Origin: Ascidia mentula
Lineage: Eukaryota > Chordata > Ascidiacea > Phlebobranchia > Ascidiidae
Assembly: GCA_947561715.1 (NCBI GenBank)
Contig: OX387202.1
Span: 4,601,001 to 4,665,000, forward strand
DNA length: 64,000 bases
Reading direction: 5' to 3'
In this document: positions 57,102 to 64,000 of the stretch, piece after piece
Position numbering within the stretch: position 1 is the first letter of the stretch
Layout of the letters: each line of letters begins with the position of its first letter
Program-made: the position numbers and the translations under genes
The notes under the pieces: generated by a model
Database searches by the model: none
Told to the model about the DNA's origin: nothing
The model's input: the letters and a program-made list of their open reading frames with translations, nothing else

Positions 57102-60100
57102 ATGCAGTTTTCACTTGTTTCAATTGCTGTCTTGTTTGCTTTTTTCATTCAAACCATATCTGTTAATGGTGAGTGTAACTTGCAAAGATGACCCCAGAGG
57201 TGGTGTAAATGAACAATTCATAATAATTGCGACAATCTGTGCTGTCAATCGCACAACATATTTGTAGTAAAAGAGTGACGTATTTTCAGTTACATGCGAT
57301 ACGAAGTTCTCAGATCTGAAACATTCAATAACTAGGATGATTTGTCCATCAAATTGTCTGAGGAAGGATCAGGAGTTGTGTGGAAGCAGGGTTTACTCCG
57401 AGGGTCCAATTTGTCTGGCTGCTATACAAGATCAACACATTGACAGTAAGTCAACTATTTAACTAAAAATATTACCATATTTTAGATTGGTCTTGGCCAT
57501 TTGTCAATAAAAATCTTCAATTAAATTAGTTGTTCTATTTTGCGATGTTTCTTTTTATTTCCGCAAAGAAACACGATCAAATAAAGTACGTCAAATAATG
57601 TATCTTTGCAGACTCCGGTGGTGTTGTTACTGTTTACAAAGCAAACGGCAAGGAGAAATACAACAGTGGTGAGAGGAATGGCGTGTCCAGTAACTCGTGT
57701 GGACCAAGCAATGTTTCTTATTCCTTTAAAAGTAAGTTGTTAAAGTACTGAAGACAGAAAACGAAAACCTGCGGCGTTAAAAACAGATTTTGTGAATGTA
57801 CATCGCAATATTGGCCGTTTCGTTTATCGATAAACAGGTTATTTCATAATAAACAGTTTATTAATGATAAATAGTATATTTAATAATAGAAAGTCCATTA
57901 ACAAACTTGAACTTCACGATCCGCGATATTTTAGTGACTTGCACAACTACTGGAAAGGCGGAAGCGCAAGTGACGCAAGTTGCTTGTCCTCCTAAATGCA
58001 AAACGTCACCAGTTTATCCATACGGGAAGGATTTCTACCACCACAACTCATCTGTCTGTGGAGCTGCATTCAGAGTCGGAATTATCAGAGGTACGATTCA
58101 AGAAATCCAGCAATACATTGAAATTCAATTGAACATTTATTTTGGAATAAAACTAAATAAAACCAGGTGAATAAACCTGGATTCATTTTGCTTCAGATGG
58201 AAATGTTGATGTAACATTTTACCAGAAATCTAATGATGAAAATCTGGTCCAAGCTTTTACTTTTCTCGGTGAGTTTTCCTTTAGTGCTGAAGCTGGAAAC
58301 GCATCAAAATGCAATCAACATTTGGAAGTAACTGGTTTGTATTTTTCCCATTTTCCAAATTTTTAGATGACATAAACGAATGTGAATTGGGACATCGATG
58401 TGAGAATAATGCAACGTGTGTTGATGGAATCATGGAATATTTCTGTGTTTGTTCCGACGGATACATGGGAAAATTCTGTCAAGGTAAAAAACACATTCAT
58501 TTGAACAATATAAAAAATTATGTTCATGTTGTCATTCAGAAAAAGTATATTGCTGGTCACAAAAACTTTCAGAAAGCCGTATCGTCGGAACAGATACAAT
58601 TTGTGAGGACGGATGGCTGGTAAGTCTCATAATAGATGGAAAATGTCAGTTTGATCACATGTTAGTGAAATACCAGGTTTTCCAGAGAAGAGTTGATTCC
58701 ACTGAAAGTTTTAATCGTACTTGGTTCGAATTCAAAAACGGGTTTGGATGTTTGTTGTCTAGTTTCTGGTGGGGTGAGTGCATATTTATTATGGGTGTTT
58801 GTGAAATAATGTTTATATAAACAGGTAATAAGGTATTGGTTTTATTTTTTTACCACATTTTTCCCCATCGAGGTCATGTTGGAGGTCAACTCTTATTTAT
58901 TTATATCGCATTCTCATTGCTTCAAAAATGTCCTTCCTTCCTTGGTGTTTAGCGCAAATCACGAGTATTTCGTATATTTTTGTTGCGAGTCACGGTTGTT
59001 GCGACGCCTGTCGCGATGTGTAACGTAACAAATTTTGACAGGTTGACGAATCGTTTTAAAATGGTCCACACCTGAAGCCAATCAATAAGATTCTTCGCAT
59101 GTGTGTGATAATGATACAAACATCGTGTTTACGAGGCCTTGCGTGGGCAATTAATGCAATTTAACTCGCAAGAAAATTATACTGGAATTTGGATTAAGAA
59201 AATTTAGCATTCGAATTCCACGGATTCGTTATTCTAAATTACCTATACCCAATCGTCATTATCGCTGTAATAGAATAAAAACGCAATAAGATTTTATCGG
59301 CCATGAAGATGAGTGGTGATTATGGTTTTAAGTTTCATGTTGCTAACTCCAAATCAAACCTATTTCGAGAAGATATTAAATAAATTATTCAAATATATTT
59401 GTGTTTTGAAGAAAGATTTTAAAACAAAGACAATTATTAAACAACTCTGCATCTGATAGGTTTGGAAAATATTCATCGGGTGACTTACAACAACAATTGT
59501 TCACTTCGAGTAGATTTGTGGGATTTTAATGAAATTCACAAATTTGCTGAATACAAGTGAGAAACTAATGAGAGAACAATTATATCAACAAAACATTTAC
59601 AAACATTTTCTTTCAAGATCATTTACGGTTGGTCCAGAAGCTGATAATTATCGTTTACATGTTGCCGAATATGACAAAGTTTCCACTGCTGTTGATTCCC
59701 TCACAAACACAGTCTGGATAAAGGGTCGCCAAAGAGGAAATCACAACTTCGTCGAATTTTCGACATTTGATTCCGACCACGATTTATTGGAGTAAGTAAA
59801 ATTTGTTGGCGTTAACAAATTGAAGTGAAGTGTGTAGATTCGTTTAAGATCGGATTGGTTTAAGTAACAAAAAATATGATTTGGTGTGATTTTAGCAAAA
59901 CATATGACAGATAAGAAGCAGTTGATTGAGGAGCAATTGTTATCGTAGAAGTCGTGCGTCACAAAAATATGATTTTACCAAAATACAAAAGGAGCTATAG
60001 ATGTGTCGTTTCATTTAAATTAAGCATGTCTCGTTGGCACCAACATTTGATTTAAATCATGGTTTTTGCAAAACAAACAAAGCATTGTTTCCTCCAGGCA

Positions 60101-60266
60101 AAATTGTGCTGCAGAAAGAGGTGGTGGTTGGTGGTTTCACTTTTGTGGTCTCTCAAATTTACACGGACCCATTGTACGAAATCCTTCTAACCGCGCTTAC
60201 CTTCGGTGGGGAATGGAGGTTTCCAGTACTCCATGGAAAAGATCCACCATGAAACTTAAATGCTGA
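57102..60266 (+). CDS. Secreted LCCL-LCCL-EGF-fibrinogen-domain protein, copy 3
   Basis: Exons: 57102-57168, 57290-57445, 57612-57731, 57935-58090, 58197-58268, 58367-58483, 58540-58773, 59460-59556, 59618-59791, 60098-60266; 453 residues, phases identical to copies 1 and 2. Domains in the same order. Differences from copy 2 include SVNG for SVKG at the signal-peptide end and WWFHFCG for WWFQVCG in the fibrinogen domain. All Cys positions that I can follow are kept. The exon 8 donor is gtgaga where the others have gtaaga. Acceptor-like cag 17 nt before the ATG; AATAAA at 60292. The coding part looks intact. Confidence 0.9.
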
Positions 60267-61731
60267 TAAAGTTAATGAGATATTACTCCTGAATAAACTT
60301 GTAACACGATGAATGCGATGAATTGACATACTTGAGAAACGTTGTATAGGTTTTTTTGGGTTTTTCGAGTACAGAATTTTTATTACGATAATCGAATAGG
60401 GTTGCAGTTAAATTGGACGTTTTTCTGTATTTCTTTCTGCATCTTGATCATGTAAAAATATCAAATATACAAAGTAAGTATGGAGTGTTTGTATTCTATA
60501 ATTTATCCACAACCAATTCACATTAACGTTATCGTTTTTATGCTTTATTCACTTTGCTTTGGCCACCTCCGTGCTTCGATACTGACAACTACTCAGCACA
60601 CTTACATAATTATAATTACAGAGAACACAGAACATTCTGTCCAAATGACGTAATTACAAACTGTGGTGGAAGGCCACTCCACGTAAAACCTTGGTATGGG
60701 GTACAACAATACTAATATTATTCGTACAAAAATAGAAATGGATTTTTTACCTTAACATTGCCTATCGGTTTGTCCAAGCATTTACTCATTCCAAATTTCA
60801 GCAAAACATTTTCGAGTTCGCCCCTTTCAAAAACATTTGAATTTATTTGCATTCACCGTGAAACCATCGCGATCAGCTCAATTAATTTAAGATAACTTAC
60901 CCAGCTCATGTCGAGCAGAACAATAGGCGCACTTTTAATGAAGCCTGTCTCTTCATGCCTGATTCATCATTTATAGCTTGGTGTTGCTTTAATTGTAAAA
61001 CACGGATTCGCAGGTTGTCGCAGTTGGAAAGTGACAAATTACTGATACAATCCAATCCAATTAAGCATCGCAAATACCGTAAATCATTCCAAAAGTTTAA
61101 GAACGACTGCTATGTGGAATCGGGCGTATTGGTACGTAAGATAACAAGAACATGGGGATGTGATCGTAAAGTGCATTTCTTACCCGTTTCAAAACCAATC
61201 TGCCATTGTTTTCTGCCTTACTATCGCGTATCGACGTACATTTTCCTGTATTGCACGCCGTTTGTTTCTGAGGAGCTTACTAACTGTTTTGCTCTCATGT
61301 GTGTTTGTTAAAAGACAAGTTAAAAGAAATCGATTTGTGGCAATTAATTAATTTAAGGTTGTCTTTCGGCGACGAAATTTTTGAAATATACTTGGGAATA
61401 CTTAAAATTTGCATGGAAAAGTAAATCATTTTGCTTGCACCGTAATCACCGTGTGACAACTTTCTTCATTCATTACACAACTTTTATTGTACCAGCAGCA
61501 CAAATACGTTTTAATGGCTTGTTTCCTGCTATATTTACATCACGAAAAAGCATGACTTGAGGCAAGATAAAATAGACATATGAAGAAAGCACTTATATCT
61601 CATTTATTGATACCTTTTTGGACAGAAAACATATTGGTTGTTGTTAATTTTAAAATTTGCGTTAATAAAAGAAATACTGTTAAAAATTACATGGTAATCT
61701 AAATTGATATTGTTCATGTGGCGGGTTTAGT
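60267..61731. other. 3' flank of copy 3 and end of tandem array
   Basis: Homology with the other units fades near 61300. The hammerhead element is absent here (empty site about 61190-61205). No gene seen from 61300 to 61731. Confidence 0.5.
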
Positions 61732-62212
61732 TTATTCATCTTTCGAATAATAGTAGTTGTACGCAAATCTTCCAAAATTCCACAATCCAACTGCAACTGC
61801 ACCATAATTACTGTATGCTTCCACGGCGCACATACCACAATTCAGAGCACAAGACACAACTGATCTGAAAAGGTAATAAACAAGGCTGGGGTCTGGCAAA
61901 ACTGCAGTGGGTTCAAAAATTATGCAAAGGCATTTGGAAACCTTGCAAATACGAACAACAGGATACTTTTTGGTGCAAGCTTACTTTTTAAGACAAGTCG
62001 AACATTTTCCCAAACAATCTTGTCCCTTTCTTCCATGTTGTTTCGAAAAACCTGCAAGATACACTGATTATTATAGGTTTACTGATACAGTGAATGCTAC
62101 TAACAATACTAACACTCTCTGGACTAAACAACACAAAATGTTGGGCTTCTGAAGCTTAACTTAATGGAAATTCACCTGTAGAAAAAAGGCCAAGGAACAA
62201 TAACAGGATCAT
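61732..62212 (-). CDS. Small secreted cysteine-rich peptide, copy A
   Basis: Three exons on the minus strand: 62212-62176, 62051-61985, 61864-61732; 78 residues, phases 1 and 2 agree across both introns. Exon 1 is a signal peptide (MILLLFLGLFSTG). Exon 2 is basic and ends in CLGKCSTCLK; exon 3 has CALNCGMC and then an aromatic, glycine-rich tail (GLWNFGRFAYNYYY) ending in SKDE. The six Cys form two CxxxCxxC motifs seven residues apart. I do not recognise the family. Size, secretion signal, Cys pattern and duplication would suit a host-defence or signalling peptide (inference). The stop overlaps an AATAAA (gatgaATAAAc). A duplicated upstream block contains a kB-like site. Confidence 0.75.
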
Positions 62213-62339
62213 AAGTCGGTAAAAAACTTCCACAAATAAACTAATGTTCTGCCAGAATGTAGAACGAATGTCTGAAGTTTCTCTTTTACCTCCAGGCAAA
62301 AAACACTTCCCCATTATTTCTCACGGATGGGTGCGCATA

Positions 62340-62351
62340 GGGGAATACCCC
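62340..62351 (-). promoter_or_regulatory. kB-like site upstream of peptide A
   Basis: The minus strand reads ggggtattcccc, which fits NGGRNNTTCC. It is about 130 bases before the ATG, inside a block conserved upstream of peptide B. Confidence 0.5.
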
Positions 62352-62419
62352 CAATCGAAACAACTATCTTCTCATTGTGAGGTGATGACGCGTTTGTTTG
62401 CGAAAAAATGCTGACTCAT

Positions 62420-63048
62420 TATGGTGACTTTTAAACTTGTTACGATCCGAGTCTCAAACAATGGGGGATTGGGCGCATGGGTTAATAATAAAAAGTCGCA
62501 AAACGGATTTGAAGGCTTTCTTGCTGCAAATTTATGGGCAAGTCTAGCTTTGTCCATTTCCTGATTACGTTTACCCTTTTACAGTATTTCGGTAGTTTTT
62601 TGTCCATGCAAATCCCCTAAAACTCGCGATACAGCGTTTTGATACCTGGCAAGTTCAGTCCAACTCACATATTTTGTCATGTTGAGATTGACAAGTTCCG
62701 TTGTAAGGAAGCATTTCAAACTTATCTTTTTGTTCAAAAACAAGAACACATAACGTGGAGATCAAAAATTTGAACAGACGAAACACAAACAACGAATGTA
62801 TTTATCACCTTACTTTGCTTTCTTTAACTCATTTTGAAACAAACATTGTGTGTACCACTGTTGTTTTAAGCAAATGCAAACACGTCACATGAGACAAAAA
62901 GCACGTATGATTTATTTTTAAAATGTTTTATAGACAGGTTATACTTTGTTCCACTAAAGTAGCAGGCGAGACATTCGATAATTGCAGGTAAATGTACATG
63001 TACGTCCATAAATAAAAAGTACTGATGGTTAAATTCTGGAGGTTTCGT
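62420..63048. other. Spacer between the two peptide genes
   Basis: No gene recognised. Confidence 0.4.
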
Positions 63049-63713
63049 TTATTCTTCTTCCGAATAATAGTAGTCGTAAGCTAAACTTCCAATTTTCCAC
63101 AATCCACCAAGAACTGCTGCATATTTGTTGTATGTCTTCCCAGCACACGTTCCACAGTGTATAGCGCAAGATGACACGTCTGACCTTCAAAAAATTATAT
63201 TTAAATGTAACACATATAATGTAATACTTTTGGCACAAAGTTTCTTGGTCGTAAATGTTTGAGAACAAGTAAAACATACGTTTAACCACGCATATTTGTA
63301 ACCAGTTTTTGTACATGAGTCATGTGTATACGTAAGTGGTTATATTCCACATCAGTACATTTGTGCTATAAGCAAAACATTTTTAGAAAAGAGCAATTGT
63401 GGAATTTGTCTTGGGCTTGTAGCAGCAGCAAGTTGTATTTTGCAAGCTAATAACTACATTTATATGAGTGTGCAGATAACATTTACTATATATATGTTTT
63501 GGTCCACTTACTTCTTAAGACAAGACGAACATTTTTCTACGCAGTCTTGTCTCTTTCTTCCTTGTTGTTTCGACAAACCTACAACAGACAGAGGTTTCGT
63601 TAATCGACATCAAACTAAAAAATTAACAAAACTAACATCAAATTTTTAGTATGTAAAAATGTAATTTCACCGGTGGTTAAATGCCCCAGAAACAGCAACA
63701 ATAACAGGATCAT
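63049..63713 (-). CDS. Small secreted cysteine-rich peptide, copy B
   Basis: Exons 63713-63671, 63578-63512, 63184-63049 on the minus strand; 81 residues. Signal peptide MILLLLLFLGHLTTG; exon 2 ends CVEKCSSCLK; exon 3 has CAIHCGTC, then GLWKIGSLAYDYYY and an acidic end SEEE. The same two CxxxCxxC motifs are spaced by eight residues. The exon 3 acceptor is a gaag just before 63184, chosen because it keeps the frame and aligns with copy A; the nearby gtcag would shift it. The stop again overlaps AATAAA. About 1.5 kb from copy A in the same orientation, a tandem duplicate. Confidence 0.72.
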
Positions 63714-63871
63714 AGGCACGCTTGGCATATTCTAAGTTGTCAGAAAAAGTTAAAGCTACCTACTACACTAAACTAATGGCCTGACAGAATGTAGAACGAA
63801 TGTCTGAAGTTCCTCTTTTACCTCCAGACTAAAGAACACTTCCCATTATTTCCCACAGGTTGGTGCGCAAA

Positions 63872-63883
63872 GGGGAATACCCC
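63872..63883 (-). promoter_or_regulatory. kB-like site upstream of peptide B
   Basis: Same ggggtattcccc as at 62340-62351, about 160 bases before the ATG. The surrounding 63774-63950 is homologous to about 62240-62420. Confidence 0.5.
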
Positions 63884-64000
63884 GGATCGAAACAACTATC
63901 TCCTCATTGTGAGGTGATGACGCGTTTGCTTGTGAAAGAATGCTGGCTCATTGTCCCATTGAAAAAGTGTTCTGTACACGCCTTGTTATTGTACGTAGAT

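Overview
This is animal nuclear DNA, probably from an invertebrate chordate such as an ascidian. The genes are AT-rich and split by short GT-AG introns. The repertoire (NACHT-LRR receptor, fibrinogen-domain lectin-like proteins, atlastin/GBP-like GTPases, C2H2 zinc fingers) fits a metazoan, and the compact introns and Penelope-like retroelements fit a tunicate. The organism call is inference; the gene calls rest on reading frames and intron phases that I checked by hand.

Layout. 1-7.7 kb: a decayed C2H2 zinc-finger gene (minus), short dispersed repeats, a well-preserved hammerhead-ribozyme motif (4680-4732) and Penelope-like element (PLE) debris. 7.7-15.5 kb and 17.6-28.4 kb are two copies of one segmental duplication. 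Each carries an atlastin/GBP-like GTPase gene with an N-terminal signal sequence, a zinc-finger relic and a conserved unknown segment. The first GTPase copy is a pseudogene (lost splice acceptor, nonsense codon, 8-bp deletion, truncated last exon). The second is intact over 13 exons (711 codons, the last exon ending in the stop) and has triplicated a pair of helical exons. Between the copies lie a tRNA-like sequence and a PLE with reverse transcriptase and GIY-YIG endonuclease.

29.9-34.8 kb: an NLR-type gene (NACHT plus C-terminal leucine-rich repeats). 35-41 kb: mobile-element territory with PLE fragments, a decayed Polinton/Maverick-type DNA polymerase B fragment (minus), a 0.58-kb foldback element built from hammerhead-like motifs, and two PLE 3' ends in inverted orientation.

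41-61.3 kb: three tandem, intact, 10-exon genes about 8 kb apart. Each encodes a secreted protein with the order signal peptide, LCCL, LCCL, EGF, fibrinogen C-terminal domain. The spacers carry minisatellites, zinc-finger relics and a roughly 170-bp hammerhead-containing element. 61.7-63.9 kb: two tandem three-exon minus-strand genes for small secreted peptides with two CxxxCxxC motifs, each with a kB-like site upstream.

Taken together, the genes suggest an innate-immunity neighbourhood (intracellular receptor, secreted recognition proteins, dynamin-superfamily GTPase, secreted cysteine-rich peptides). It has grown by tandem duplication and been reshaped by ribozyme-bearing retroelements. The shared immune role is inference from domain content, not shown by the sequence.
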